Below are positions 1 to 9,151 of a stretch of DNA of 64,000 nucleotides, piece by piece. Origin of the DNA: Novosphingobium fluoreni. Lineage in GTDB: Bacteria > Pseudomonadota > Alphaproteobacteria > Sphingomonadales > Sphingomonadaceae. The stretch covers positions 310,001 through 374,000 of the forward strand of contig NZ_JACIDY010000002.1 in the NCBI RefSeq assembly GCF_014196615.1, given 5' to 3'. The notes beneath the pieces were generated by a model. It made no database searches. It saw only the letters and a program-made list of their open reading frames with translations, and was not told the DNA's origin. Both the position numbers and the translations under genes were made by a program. Each line of letters begins with the position of its first letter. The first letter of the stretch is position 1.

Positions 1-352
1 GACGCAGGCCGCGCTTACGCAGGCGATCGGCAATCCCAAGATCGCGATCGTTCAGACGGTAAAGGGCAAGCCAATCGCCAAGTCGCCGCCGCTCGATCCC
101 GCGATCGTGAAGCCGATCGAAACCTTGGCGGCCAAGCACTTCCCGGGCGCACCCGTCGTGCCTTCGATTTCCACCGGCGCGACGGACGGCGTCTATCTCT
201 CCGCCGTGGGTATCCCCACGTATGGCGTGCCCAGCGTCTGGACCGATCCGGACGGTAACGGCACTCACGGCCTGAACGAGCGGGTGGAGATCAAAGCGCT
301 CTACACCGCGCGGGACTATCTCTACGATCTGGTCAAGACGCTGGCGGGCTGA
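1..352 (+). CDS. M20-family metallopeptidase, C-terminal end (partial)
   Basis: This is the last ~116 codons of a gene that enters from the left edge; the frame begins at base 2 and stops with TGA at 350-352. The end of the protein reads like the second half of an M20/M25/M40 zinc peptidase: an STGATDG stretch, then GIPTYGVPS, then a GTHGLNERVE motif whose His is the usual metal ligand near the C-terminus of this family. M20 enzymes hydrolyse peptides or N-acyl amino acids. Substrate and any signal peptide cannot be judged because the N-terminus lies outside. A rho-independent terminator follows 12 bases after the stop, so this is the last gene of its unit. Confidence 0.8.
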   Translation, partial: TQAALTQAIGNPKIAIVQTVKGKPIAKSPPLDPAIVKPIETLAAKHFPGAPVVPSISTGATDGVYLSAVGIPTYGVPSVWTDPDGNGTHGLNERVEIKALYTARDYLYDLVKTLAG

Positions 353-364
353 GAGCAAAGAAAA

Positions 365-394
365 AGGCGGCCCGTTGCGGGGCCGCCTCTTCGG
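365..394 (+). terminator. Rho-independent terminator after the M20 peptidase gene
   Basis: A GGCGGCCC / GGGGCCGCC stem (about 366-388) with a short GTTGC loop is followed by TCTTCGGTTT. It lies just downstream of the peptidase stop codon. The T-tract is interrupted, so efficiency is uncertain. On the other strand it also ends the small ORF at 415-495. Confidence 0.6.
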
Positions 395-414
395 TTTACC
401 GTGGCTCAAAGCCC

Positions 415-495
415 TCAGGCGAGGGTGAGAGCGAACGCAAGGGCGCTGACGCCCAAGGCCGCGGCAAAACCGACCGTACGATGTACGATGGTCAT
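415..495 (-). CDS. Tiny single-helix membrane or exported peptide (26 aa)
   Basis: A 26-codon ORF reads leftward from ATG (493-495) to TGA (415-417). On the coding strand the start is preceded by AGGAGGAAAGTGCC, a near-perfect Shine-Dalgarno at good spacing, which is the main reason to believe it. The peptide starts MTIVHRTVGFAAAL and consists of a short basic N-terminus and one Ala/Leu-rich hydrophobic stretch of ~18 residues, so it is a one-pass membrane peptide or a signal-peptide-like product. No family is recognised. A longer in-frame extension upstream has no such ribosome site. It is flanked downstream by the 365-394 hairpin, which can terminate it, and upstream by an inverted repeat at 547-592. 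Confidence 0.5.
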   Translation of the reverse strand: MTIVHRTVGFAAALGVSALAFALTLA

Positions 496-812
496 GGCAC
501 TTTCCTCCTGTTTGATCCGGGAGCCGTCTTTATGGGCGTCATTCCCTTCGCAGTTGCAACATAGGCGGGTTGGTAATTTCCGCAACTGCGAAAGTAACAA
601 TCTTGCTTGCAAGAAACGCAAGACTGACCAATTTGCGCCGCTCGTCTTGTCGAAGGCGCGCTCGAGCTGATTTTCAATGGTGATCGCTGTTGCGCCTAAC
701 TGCATGGTCCATCTGACCTCGGCGGCGGTGTGCTTCCCCTACCGCGTCTTAAGAAGCACGCGGATTGGCCCTCGCTCTAGACTCACGAGTAAGGCCGCAC
801 TAACCGGCAGGC
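496..812. other. Intergenic region upstream of guaA and of the tiny ORF
   Basis: No convincing protein gene lies in these 317 bases. They hold the divergent promoters for guaA (rightward) and the 26-aa ORF (leftward). The one clear structure is the inverted repeat at 547-592. I see no purine-riboswitch-like core in front of guaA. Confidence 0.5.
547..592. repeat. 11-base perfect inverted repeat
   Basis: TTCGCAGTTGC at 547-557 and its exact complement GCAACTGCGAA at 582-592 flank 24 bases. On the minus strand the enclosed segment begins GGAAATTACC and ends TGTT, faintly resembling a general-stress (EcfG-type) -35/-10 pair with imperfect sequence and spacing. It could be an operator, or a hairpin in the leader of the 26-aa ORF. 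The repeat is seen directly; any role is inference. Confidence 0.45.
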
Positions 813-2372
813 ATGAGCATTCAGCCTTCGGATTCCATCCTCATCGTCGATTTTGGCAGCCAGGTGACCCAGCTAATCGCGCGCCGCGTGCGCGAGGCGG
901 GCGTCTATTCCGAGATCGCACCGTTCTCTGCCGCGGAGGAGGCTTTCGCGCGGCTCGATCCGGTCGGCGTGATCCTCTCGGGCTCGCCGGCGTCGGTGCT
1001 GGACAAGGACGGGCCGCGCATTCCTGAGGTGATCCTCGACAGCGGCCGCCCCATGTTGGGCATCTGCTATGGCCAGCAGGCCTTGATGCATCAGCTGGGT
1101 GGCGAGGTCCTGGCGGGGGACAGCGGCGAGTTCGGCCGCGCCTTCATTGAGATCGACGATACTTGCGCGCTGTTCGATGGCCTCTGGCAAACAGGCGAGC
1201 GCCATCAGGTGTGGATGAGCCATGGTGACAAGGTGACCGCGCTGGCACCCGGCTTCCGCCCCGTCGCGGCCAGCCCCGGTGCGCCCTACGCCGTGATCGC
1301 GGACGACGCGCGCCGTATCTACGCCATGCAGTTCCACCCCGAGGTGGTCCACACGCCCGACGGCGGCAAGCTGCTGAAGAACTTCGTGCGTCACGTCTGC
1401 GGCATGTCCGGTGACTGGACCATGGCGGAGTTTCGCAAGACCAAGATCGAGGAAATCCGCCAGCAGGTCGGGTCAGGCCGGGTGATCTGCGGTCTTTCCG
1501 GCGGCGTCGATTCCGCCGTGGCTGCTCTGCTGATCCATGAAGCGATCGGCGAGCAACTGACCTGCGTGTTCGTGGATGGCGGCATCCTGCGCCAGGGTGA
1601 GGCCGAGCAGGTGGTCAGCCTGTTCCGCGGGCACTATAAAATTCCGCTGGTTCACGTCGACGCTTCGACACTGTTCCTCAAGGGTCTGGAAGGCGTCACC
1701 GATCCGGAGGCCAAGCGCAAGTTCATCGGCAAGACCTTCATCGATGTGTTCGAGGATGAAGCGAAGAAGATCGGCGGGGCCGAGTTCCTGGCGCAGGGCA
1801 CGCTCTATCCTGACGTGATTGAATCCGTCTCCTTCACCGGGGGCCCTTCGGTGACGATCAAGAGCCACCACAATGTCGGCGGCTTGCCCGAGCGGATGAA
1901 CATGAAGCTGGTCGAGCCGCTGCGCGAATTGTTCAAGGACGAAGTGCGCGAACTGGGCCGCGAGTTGGGGCTGCCGGAGATTTTCGTCGGTCGTCATCCC
2001 TTCCCTGGGCCCGGTCTGGCGATCCGCATCCCGGGCGAAGTCACGCGGGAACGCTGCGATATCCTGCGCAAGGCCGATTCGATCTACCTTGAGGAAATCC
2101 GCAATGCCGGGCTCTACGACGCGATCTGGCAGGCCTTCGCGGTGCTGCTGCCGGTCAAGACCGTGGGCGTCATGGGCGATGGCCGCACTTACGACAATGT
2201 CTGCGCGCTGCGCGCCGTCACCTCGACCGACGGGATGACGGCAGACATCTACCCGTTCGATGCGTCCTTCCTCAGCCGCGTATCCACGCGTATCATCAAC
2301 GAGGTCAAAGGCATCAACCGGGTGGTCTACGACTATACCAGCAAGCCGCCGGGCACGATCGAATGGGAGTGA
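813..2372 (+). CDS. guaA: GMP synthase (glutamine-hydrolysing)
   Basis: Converts XMP to GMP using glutamine and ATP, the last step of de novo guanine nucleotide synthesis, in the cytoplasm. The 519 residues show the class I amidotransferase half with the nucleophile in ICYGQQA (Cys85) and the MQFHPEV His/Glu pair near residues 175-177. The ATP-pyrophosphatase half has the P-loop SGGVDS near residue 230, and the GMP-synthase C-terminal dimerisation domain ends [11 protein letters not shown], the usual terminus of the family. Length is normal (E. coli 525). The ATG start follows a weak ribosome site. It appears monocistronic; the next gene is convergent, 17 bases away. Confidence 0.97.
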   Translation: MSIQPSDSILIVDFGSQVTQLIARRVREAGVYSEIAPFSAAEEAFARLDPVGVILSGSPASVLDKDGPRIPEVILDSGRPMLGICYGQQALMHQLGGEVLAGDSGEFGRAFIEIDDTCALFDGLWQTGERHQVWMSHGDKVTALAPGFRPVAASPGAPYAVIADDARRIYAMQFHPEVVHTPDGGKLLKNFVRHVCGMSGDWTMAEFRKTKIEEIRQQVGSGRVICGLSGGVDSAVAALLIHEAIGEQLTCVFVDGGILRQGEAEQVVSLFRGHYKIPLVHVDASTLFLKGLEGVTDPEAKRKFIGKTFIDVFEDEAKKIGGAEFLAQGTLYPDVIESVSFTGGPSVTIKSHHNVGGLPERMNMKLVEPLRELFKDEVRELGRELGLPEIFVGRHPFPGPGLAIRIPGEVTRERCDILRKADSIYLEEIRNAGLYDAIWQAFAVLLPVKTVGVMGDGRTYDNVCALRAVTSTDGMTADIYPFDASFLSRVSTRIINEVKGINRVVYDYTSKPPGTIEWE

Positions 2373-2389
2373 TATTGTCGGTCTGACGA

Positions 2390-3736
2390 TCAGGCGCTTT
2401 TCCGGCCCCATTCGCGGTTAAGATAGAGCGCGAGCAGGGTGCACGCCGCGCCCGATAGCAGGTAGCCGCCAACCGCCAGGGGGCCGAAGCGGCTGGCGAG
2501 GAACAGCGCGGCGAGCGGGGCAAAGGCCGCGCCGATGAACCACGATGCTGTCGCCGTGGTGCCCGCGCCGGTATAGCGATGCTTGGCCGAGAAGCTGCCG
2601 TTCACCACACCGGAGGACTGTCCGAAGGAGAGGCCCAGCAGGATGAAGCCTACGATCATGTAGGCCCATTCTCCCCCCGGGCCGATGTCCAGGATCAGCG
2701 GTCCGGCACAGGCGAAGATGGCGATGCCTATCGCCGACCAGCCGAGCAGGCGGCGTCGTCCGATCCGGTCGGCGATCAGGCCTGACAGGATCACCGCCCC
2801 AAGGCCCACCAGACCGCCGACGATCTCGATCATCAGGAAGCGGATCGGGCTGTCCTGCCCGGTCAGCGTCACCCATGAGAGCGGGAAGACGGTGACTAGG
2901 TGGAACAGCGCGAAGCTGGCTAGTGGCGCGAAGGCGCCCAGCACGATGGTGCGCCACTCATCCCCGAACAAGTCGCGGATCGGCGAGGGCTGAAGCTCGC
3001 GGCTTTCGTAGAGCTTGCGGAACTCAGGCGTGGAGATAAGCCGGAGCCGCGCGAAGAGAGCCACCACGTTTATCACGAAGGCGACGAAGAAGGGATATCG
3101 CCAACCCCAGCTAAGAAAATCGGCCTCTTCCAGCGTGATCAACAGGTAGGCGAACACCCCTGCTGCCACGATCAGGCCGACCGGCGCACCCAGCTGCGGA
3201 ACCATCGCATACCACCCCCGGTGCGTTTCCGGCGCATTCAGGTTGAGAAGCGCGGGCAGGCCATCCCAGGTGCCGCCTTGTGCGAAGCCCTGGCCAAGCC
3301 GGAACAAGGCGAGCAACCACGCTGCCGTCTGGCCCGCCTGCTCGAAGCTTGGCACGAATGCCATGGCGGCGGTGGACAGCCCGAGCAGGAATATCGCGAT
3401 CGTCAGCTTCACGCCGCGCCCGTGGCGTTCGTCGATCCACAGGAAGACCATCGCGCCGATCGGCCTGGCAATGAAGGCCAATGCAAAGATCGCGAATGCA
3501 TATAACGTCCCGGTCAACCGGTCCACGTAGGGAAACAGCAGCGACGGGAAGACCAGCACCGAGGCGATGGCATAGACGAAGAAATCGAAGAATTCGCTGG
3601 AGCGGCCGATGATCACGCCCACCGCGATGTCGCTGGGCCTGATCTTGTGGCCATCGACACGATTTCGCGTGTTGAGGCGATGGGCATCGCGTTCCAGTGA
3701 GGAGGATCTGGGCGTGTCGGCCATGGTACTCGTCAT
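2390..3736 (-). CDS. MFS transporter, metabolite:H+ symporter (MHS) type
   Basis: A 448-residue inner-membrane permease with about twelve hydrophobic segments. The N-terminal GRSSEFFDFFVYA motif in helix 1 and the RPIGAMVF...DERHGRG loop between helices 2 and 3 are typical of the MHS branch (alpha-ketoglutarate, citrate, proline/betaine and shikimate permeases). The substrate cannot be told from sequence. The first ~35 residues are polar and poorly conserved, and a second ATG four codons in (MADTPRSS) is an equally good start. It is divergent from cyoA, with 134 bases between, and convergent with guaA. Confidence 0.85.
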   Translation of the reverse strand: MTSTMADTPRSSSLERDAHRLNTRNRVDGHKIRPSDIAVGVIIGRSSEFFDFFVYAIASVLVFPSLLFPYVDRLTGTLYAFAIFALAFIARPIGAMVFLWIDERHGRGVKLTIAIFLLGLSTAAMAFVPSFEQAGQTAAWLLALFRLGQGFAQGGTWDGLPALLNLNAPETHRGWYAMVPQLGAPVGLIVAAGVFAYLLITLEEADFLSWGWRYPFFVAFVINVVALFARLRLISTPEFRKLYESRELQPSPIRDLFGDEWRTIVLGAFAPLASFALFHLVTVFPLSWVTLTGQDSPIRFLMIEIVGGLVGLGAVILSGLIADRIGRRRLLGWSAIGIAIFACAGPLILDIGPGGEWAYMIVGFILLGLSFGQSSGVVNGSFSAKHRYTGAGTTATASWFIGAAFAPLAALFLASRFGPLAVGGYLLSGAACTLLALYLNREWGRKSA

Positions 3737-3870
3737 CCCGCAAACGCCTCCCGCGTCTCATCCCAGCCCGATGAAGTCTGAGGGGAAGACACCAGCGTTG
3801 CAACGAATTGCCTGCACGATGGTTTCCAAGTCGGACCGGCGATGATCTGATCGGTCCGCGGCAGGGGTTC

Positions 3871-5025
3871 ATGCGCGAAAGCGATCACATCGCCGCTCTT
3901 CGGAGCCGAGCCTTTCTGGTGCTTGTCGGCGCCCTGTTTTTGAGTGGCTGCGATATGGTGGTGCTCAAACCCGCCGGCGATATCGCCTTGCAACAACGCA
4001 ACCTGATCCTGTTCGCCACGGCGGTGATGCTGCTGATCATCGTGCCGGTCCTAGTGCTGACCGTGGTGTTCGCCTGGCGATACCGACGCGGCAATCCGAA
4101 TAAGAATTACGATCCAGAGTTCGACCATTCCACGACGCTGGAACTGGTGATCTGGGCCTGTCCGCTGCTGATCATCATCGCCCTTTCCGCTGTTACCTGG
4201 ACGCACACGCATTTGCTGGATCCGTTCCGCCCGCTCGAAAGGCTGGGACCGGGGCGGCCCTTGGCGAAGGGCACGAAGCCGCTGGAGGTGCAGGTCGTGG
4301 CGCTGGAGTGGAAATGGCTGTTCATCTATCCGGAGCAGGGCATTGCCACCGTCAACGATCTGGCGCTGCCGGTGGACGTTCCGGTGCGCTTCTCCATCAC
4401 CTCCACCGACCAATTCGCCACGTTCTATGCGCCCACGCTGGCGGGCATGATCTATGCGATGCCCGGCATGGATTCCAAGCTGAACGCGGTGCTGAACAAG
4501 CCGGGCCAGACCTGGGGCTACTCCGGGAATTACACCGGCGAAGGCCATTCCACGATGCGCTTTCGCCTGACGGGACTGCGACTGGCCGACTTCGACCGCT
4601 GGGCCCGGGAAGTGAAACAAGGCGGCGGCCTTCCCTTGGAGGCCTCACGCTACCTGGCGCTCGAAAAGCCGAGCGAGAAGGTTCCGTTCATTCGCTTTTC
4701 CAGCGTTTCGCCCACCCTGTTCGATCGCATAGTCAATCGCTGCGTGGAGGCCGGTCGGCCTTGCATGAACCAGACCATGAACCACGATATGCGTCACGGC
4801 GGGGGCAGCCCCGATGCCGGTGGGTTGGGGAGCGGCACGATGCCGGGCCACGGATCGATGCCGGCTCCGGGAGACAAGCCGGAAGCCGCGCTGGAAAAAG
4901 ACGCTGGCGATAAAGGCTCGAGCCCTAAAGTGGGAATGCCGGTCGGCCCCGATTACAATGCGCGAGGCCGGGATGCCGAAAAGCCCGGTAAGCCGCAGAC
5001 CCCTAAAGCGCAGGCGAACCCATGA
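3871..5025 (+). CDS. cyoA: Ubiquinol oxidase subunit II (cytochrome bo3 type)
   Basis: Subunit II of a heme-copper quinol oxidase in the inner membrane. I start at ATG 3871, behind GCAGGGG, because this gives a standard lipoprotein signal with lipobox LSGC (Cys27); a start 63 bases upstream would bury it. Two membrane helices follow (roughly 36-60 and 85-105), then a cupredoxin domain with the WKWLFIYP region but without the CuA ligands of cytochrome c oxidases, as expected for a quinol oxidase. At 384 aa it is longer than E. coli CyoA (~315 aa): the last ~85 residues are a low-complexity tail rich in Met, His, Gly, Pro and Lys. It overlaps cyoB by ATGA and heads the cyoABCD operon. Confidence 0.93.
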   Translation: MRESDHIAALRSRAFLVLVGALFLSGCDMVVLKPAGDIALQQRNLILFATAVMLLIIVPVLVLTVVFAWRYRRGNPNKNYDPEFDHSTTLELVIWACPLLIIIALSAVTWTHTHLLDPFRPLERLGPGRPLAKGTKPLEVQVVALEWKWLFIYPEQGIATVNDLALPVDVPVRFSITSTDQFATFYAPTLAGMIYAMPGMDSKLNAVLNKPGQTWGYSGNYTGEGHSTMRFRLTGLRLADFDRWAREVKQGGGLPLEASRYLALEKPSEKVPFIRFSSVSPTLFDRIVNRCVEAGRPCMNQTMNHDMRHGGGSPDAGGLGSGTMPGHGSMPAPGDKPEAALEKDAGDKGSSPKVGMPVGPDYNARGRDAEKPGKPQTPKAQANP

Positions 5026-7019
5026 GCGACAATCGCCTGATGCAGACCATCTTCGGACGGCTCACGTGGGATGCCTTGCCGTTGCACGATCCCATCGTCC
5101 TTCCGGTGTTCGGCGTCGTCGCGCTGGGCGGCCTGGTCACCGTGTTCCTGCTGACCCGCTATCGCCTTTGGGGTTATCTCTGGAAGGAATGGTTCACCAG
5201 CGTCGACCACAAGAAGGTCGGCATCATGTACGTCATCCTGGGCATCGTGATGCTGCTGCGCGGCTTTTCCGATGCGATCATGATGCGCATACAGCAGGCG
5301 ATCGCGTTCGGGCCGAACGAGGGGTATCTGCCGCCCCACCACTACGACCAGATTTTCACCGCGCACGGTACGATCATGATCTTCTTCGTGGCGATCCCAC
5401 TGGTGGTGGGTATCATCAACTTCGTGATGCCGCTGCAGATCGGCGCGCGCGACGTGGCGTTTCCCTTCCTCAACAACCTCAGCTTCTGGCTGACGGCGGC
5501 CGGTGCGGTGCTGGTGATGACATCGCTGTTCGTAGGCGAGTTCGCCCGCACCGGATGGCTGGGCTATGCGCCGCTGTCAGAGCTGGATTACAGCCCCGAT
5601 ACCGGCGTCGATTACTACTTGTGGGCGCTGCAGATCGCCGGGGTCGGCACCACGCTCTCCGCGATCAACATGGTGACGACCATCGTCAAGATGCGCGCTC
5701 CGGGCATGACGATGATGAAGATGCCGATCTTCTGCTGGACGGCGCTGTGCTCCAACGTGTTGGCGGTGGCGATCTTCCCGGCGCTGACCGCGGCGTTCTT
5801 CCTGCTGATGCTGGACCGTTACGTCGGCACCAACTTCTTCACCAACGATCTTGGCGGCGCGCCGATGATGTACTGGAACATGGTGTGGATCTGGGGCCAC
5901 CCCGAGGTCTACGTGCTGGTGCTGCCCGCGTTCGGCATCTTTTCAGAGATCACTTCAACGTTCACCGGCAAGCGGCTCTTCGGCTATTCCTCGATGGTCT
6001 ATGCCACAGTGGTGATCACCATCCTGGCGTATCTGGTGTGGCTGCATCACTTCTTCACAATGGGTTCGGGGCCGACGGTAAACAGCTTTTTCGGCATCGC
6101 CACGATGGTGATCGCCATCCCCACGGGTGCGAAGATATTCAACTGGCTTTTCACCATGTACCGGGGCGATATCCGCTTCGACCTGCCGATGATGTGGGTG
6201 GTGGCATTCATGCTGACCTTCACCGTGGGCGGGATGACCGGCGTGCTGCTGGCAATCCCACCGGCCGATTTCGTGCTGCACAATTCGCTGTTCCTTGTCG
6301 CCCACTTCCACAACGTGATCATCGGCGGTGTCCTGTTCGGGCTGTTCGCCGGCATCGTATATTGGTTCCCCAAGGCCTTCGGCTTCATCCTCGATCCGTT
6401 CTGGGGCAAGGTGGGTTTCTGGGGCTGGGTGATCGGCTACTGGATCGCCTGGACGCCGATGTACGTGGTGGGCCTGATGGGCACCACCCGCCGGGTCAAT
6501 CACTTCGATGACGTCAGCCTACAGCCCTACTTCATCGTCGCGATGGTGGGGGTTGTGATCATCGCCATCGGCATCTTCGGCTTCATCATGAGCATCGTCA
6601 TGGGCGTGAAGCACCGCCGGCGATTGGCCGATACCACGGGCGATCCATGGGAAGGCCGCACGCTGGAATGGTCCACCAGTTCACCGCCGCCGCACTACAA
6701 CTTCGCCTTCACGCCAGTGATCCATGAACTGGACGCGTGGTACGACATGAAGCGGCGGGGATACGAACGCCCGGCGGACGGCTATCGGCCGATCCATATG
6801 CCGGGTAACACGGCATCGGGCGTGCTGATCTCCGGCCTGGCGCTGGTGATGGGCTTTGGCATGATCTGGTATATCTGGTGGCTGGCCGCGCTGGCCTTCG
6901 TCGGGCTGCTGGCCGTTGCGATCGGCCATACCTTCTTCCTCGATCGCGATTATGTCATTCCGCCCGATGAAGTGGCCAGGACCGAAGCGCACTGGCATGA
7001 ACAGGGAGCCCTGACATGA
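5022..7019 (+). CDS. cyoB: Ubiquinol oxidase subunit I (cytochrome bo3 type)
   Basis: The catalytic subunit: it oxidises ubiquinol, reduces O2 to water at the heme o3-CuB centre and pumps protons. All heme and copper ligands are visible: His in [11 protein letters not shown] (low-spin heme), WGHPEVYVL with the His and the cross-linked Tyr for CuB, the His pair in WLHHFFTMG, and the two His of [11 protein letters not shown]. At 665 residues it matches E. coli CyoB (663), with about 15 membrane segments. It overlaps cyoA and cyoC by 4 bases each, so the operon is translationally coupled. Confidence 0.97.
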   Translation: MSDNRLMQTIFGRLTWDALPLHDPIVLPVFGVVALGGLVTVFLLTRYRLWGYLWKEWFTSVDHKKVGIMYVILGIVMLLRGFSDAIMMRIQQAIAFGPNEGYLPPHHYDQIFTAHGTIMIFFVAIPLVVGIINFVMPLQIGARDVAFPFLNNLSFWLTAAGAVLVMTSLFVGEFARTGWLGYAPLSELDYSPDTGVDYYLWALQIAGVGTTLSAINMVTTIVKMRAPGMTMMKMPIFCWTALCSNVLAVAIFPALTAAFFLLMLDRYVGTNFFTNDLGGAPMMYWNMVWIWGHPEVYVLVLPAFGIFSEITSTFTGKRLFGYSSMVYATVVITILAYLVWLHHFFTMGSGPTVNSFFGIATMVIAIPTGAKIFNWLFTMYRGDIRFDLPMMWVVAFMLTFTVGGMTGVLLAIPPADFVLHNSLFLVAHFHNVIIGGVLFGLFAGIVYWFPKAFGFILDPFWGKVGFWGWVIGYWIAWTPMYVVGLMGTTRRVNHFDDVSLQPYFIVAMVGVVIIAIGIFGFIMSIVMGVKHRRRLADTTGDPWEGRTLEWSTSSPPPHYNFAFTPVIHELDAWYDMKRRGYERPADGYRPIHMPGNTASGVLISGLALVMGFGMIWYIWWLAALAFVGLLAVAIGHTFFLDRDYVIPPDEVARTEAHWHEQGALT

Positions 7020-7645
7020 GCGGGGCGACTTCCGACGAGACCCCGATCGTCTGGCACGTCAGCGAGGACGAGGATCACGGCGCGGGGCACAGCGGCCCGA
7101 CCGCGCTGGGTTTCTGGATCTACCTGATGAGCGACGCGCTCATCTTCGCGTCGCTGTTCGCCATGTATGGCGTGGTCAGCACCAGCTATGCCGGAGGCCC
7201 CGTCCCTAGCGAGATATTCGATCTCAAGCTGGTGGCGATCAACACCGCGCTGCTGCTGGCGTCCTCGATCACCTTTGGCGAGGCGATGCCGCATATGGAG
7301 GCGGGCCGCGTCGGTCCCATGCGCGCCTGGCTGGTGGCGACCGGCCTATTGGGTGCGGCGTTCCTGGGCGTCGAGCTTTATGAGTTCCATCACCTGATCA
7401 ACGAGGGGGCAGGTCCGCAGCGTAGCGCTTTCCTTTCGGCGTTCTTCGCGCTGGTCGGCACGCACGGGGCGCATGTATTCTTTGGGCTGATCTGGATGGT
7501 GGTGCTGCTTGTCCAGACGATGCAACATGGCTTGATCGAACCGATGAAGCGCCGGGTGATGTGCCTGTCCATGTTCTGGCATTTTCTGGACATCATTTGG
7601 ATCGGGGTTTTCACCTTCGTCTATCTGCTGGGAGTTCTGCGATGA
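7016..7645 (+). CDS. cyoC: Ubiquinol oxidase subunit III
   Basis: A 209-residue subunit III of the bo3 quinol oxidase with five hydrophobic helices, matching E. coli CyoC (204 aa). The [23 protein letters not shown] segment begins helix 1, and an [16 protein letters not shown] stretch carries the conserved family His residues. It stabilises subunit I and has no redox centre. ATG overlaps the cyoB stop (ATGA) and its own stop overlaps cyoD in the same way. Confidence 0.95.
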   Translation: MSGATSDETPIVWHVSEDEDHGAGHSGPTALGFWIYLMSDALIFASLFAMYGVVSTSYAGGPVPSEIFDLKLVAINTALLLASSITFGEAMPHMEAGRVGPMRAWLVATGLLGAAFLGVELYEFHHLINEGAGPQRSAFLSAFFALVGTHGAHVFFGLIWMVVLLVQTMQHGLIEPMKRRVMCLSMFWHFLDIIWIGVFTFVYLLGVLR

Positions 7646-7974
7646 ACGCCGCGCAAGACCCGGAGCACGCCCATACTGGTCGCCGGGGCTATCGCATCGG
7701 CACCCTGCTGGCGATCGTGCTGACTATCCTGCCGTTCTGGCTGGTGATGGACGGGGTGCTGGATCGCACCACCACCGTCGTGCTGATTTTCGCGATGGCG
7801 CTGGTGCAGATCGTCGTTCACGTCGTGTGCTTCCTCCATCTGGATACACGGGCGGAGGGCGGGTGGAGCCTCTTGGCGTTCCTGTTCACCGCCGTGATCG
7901 CGGTGCTGACGATCGGCGGGTCGATCTGGATCATGTATCACCTCAACACCAACATGATGCCCATGGGAGGCTGA
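7642..7974 (+). CDS. cyoD: Ubiquinol oxidase subunit IV
   Basis: A 110-residue protein with three membrane helices and the VQIVVHVVCFLHLD motif typical of CyoD, a small accessory subunit of the bo3 complex. The ATG at 7642 overlaps the cyoC stop by ATGA, which fixes the start; a longer in-frame start would sit deep inside cyoC. It is the last gene of the operon. No cyoE (heme O synthase) follows, so heme O must be made by a gene elsewhere. I see no clear terminator before the next gene. Confidence 0.92.
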   Translation: MNAAQDPEHAHTGRRGYRIGTLLAIVLTILPFWLVMDGVLDRTTTVVLIFAMALVQIVVHVVCFLHLDTRAEGGWSLLAFLFTAVIAVLTIGGSIWIMYHLNTNMMPMGG

Positions 7975-8020
7975 GCGGCCATGGCTTGCCACGCCCGCCG
8001 AACGGTCTAAATCCCGTGCA

Positions 8021-8581
8021 GTGACCGAAGGGCAGTATCTTTCCGGACGTATCCTCCTGGCGATGCCCGGCATGTATGATCCGCGCTTCGAGCGATCGGT
8101 AAACGTCATGTGCGTGCATGACGAGCATGGCGCGTTGGGCATTGGCATCGGCCATATCCGCGATGGCGTGCGGTTTCGCGGCTTGCTGGAGGAAGTGGGC
8201 ATCGATCCCGGCGATGCGCCGGATCGCGAAGTCCATCATGGTGGACCGGTGGAGCCTGGCCGAGGCTTCGTGCTGCACTCCACGGATTGGGGTGGGCAGG
8301 ACACGATCGCGGTTGAGCCCTTGTGCGCCTTGTCGGCCTCGCTCGATGTGCTGCGGGCCATCGCCGAGGGGCGTGGACCCAGGCACTGGCTGATCGCGCT
8401 GGGCTATGCCGGATGGGGCGCGGGGCAGTTGGAAGGCGAGATGCGCCAGCACGGCTGGTACGCAGCGGGTGGCCATCGCGAGATCTTGTTCGACACACCG
8501 ACCGATGCCCGTTGGACCAGCACCTGGCGCGCCGACGGCATCGATCCTTCTTTTCTGGCGAACACCACCGGCCGGGCGTGA
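8021..8581 (+). CDS. YqgE/AlgH family protein
   Basis: A 186-residue cytoplasmic protein of the YqgE/AlgH (DUF179) family. Visible hallmarks are the GRILLAMPGMYDPRFERSV opening, the HHGGPVEPGRGFVLHS central motif, and LIALGYAGWGAGQLEGEM near the C-terminus. The family is widespread but its biochemical role is unsettled. The start is GTG at 8021, since the conserved N-terminus begins right after it and no ATG fits. It is 46 bases behind cyoD on the same strand and convergent with the MocA-like gene 6 bases later. Confidence 0.9.
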   Translation: MTEGQYLSGRILLAMPGMYDPRFERSVNVMCVHDEHGALGIGIGHIRDGVRFRGLLEEVGIDPGDAPDREVHHGGPVEPGRGFVLHSTDWGGQDTIAVEPLCALSASLDVLRAIAEGRGPRHWLIALGYAGWGAGQLEGEMRQHGWYAAGGHREILFDTPTDARWTSTWRADGIDPSFLANTTGRA

Positions 8582-8587
8582 TTCCCG

Positions 8588-9151
8588 TTATCGCGCTGGA
8601 AGGCCGGCCAGATCCCCTGGGCAATCGACATCGGCATGGATGAAGGGGCTGTCGCAGTCCCAGAACACCACGTCGTCACGCGCCTTGAGCAGTTTTCCTG
8701 CCCCGGCGTCGCCTGAGAGGGCAGGGATGTCACCCAGCGCGCGGCGAGAGAGGAGGACGGGATGGCCCGGCTTGCCGCCTTGGCGAGGGAGGGCTGCATA
8801 AGCATCGCCAAGCCGCGCCGCCAGTGCAGCCGCGGCGTCATGTGGCACCAGCGGCATGTCTCCCAGGAACACGAAGACGCCCTCGACATCACCCGCCGCG
8901 CGAATTCCTGCTTGCAGCGACGCCGAAAGCGCGGGACTGGCGATCTGTTCAACGGACACTACAGGCGATCCGGGCCAAGCGCCGATAGCGAGCGTGGGAT
9001 GGGCCACCACGATCACCCGTTCCACCGGCGCGGCGCGGGCGGCGCGGATCGCATGATATACCAGCGGTTCGCCGCGAAATGGCGCGGAGAGTTTGTCGCT
9101 GCCAAAGCGCCGGGCTGAGCCTGCCGCCAGTACCACCGCGGCATAAGTCAC
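8588..9151 (-). CDS. MobA/MocA-like molybdenum cofactor nucleotidyltransferase
   Basis: A 187-residue nucleotidyltransferase. The N-terminal LAAGSARRFGSDK is the LAAGxSxRxGxxK nucleotide-binding signature, and FLGDMPLV carries the metal-binding Asp. In the MocA/CoxD branch it transfers CMP or GMP to molybdopterin, making the dinucleotide cofactor of xanthine-dehydrogenase-family enzymes. The start is GTG, overlapping the stop of the upstream XdhC-family gene (GTGA), so the two are coupled and likely cooperate. No molybdoenzyme subunit gene lies in the window. Confidence 0.82.
   Translation of the reverse strand: MTYAAVVLAAGSARRFGSDKLSAPFRGEPLVYHAIRAARAAPVERVIVVAHPTLAIGAWPGSPVVSVEQIASPALSASLQAGIRAAGDVEGVFVFLGDMPLVPHDAAAALAARLGDAYAALPRQGGKPGHPVLLSRRALGDIPALSGDAGAGKLLKARDDVVFWDCDSPFIHADVDCPGDLAGLPAR

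Noticed and set aside
4814..6511. 565-codon rightward frame inside cyoA/cyoB
   Set aside because: Out-of-frame shadow of cyoB, very rich in Arg and His, with no domain.
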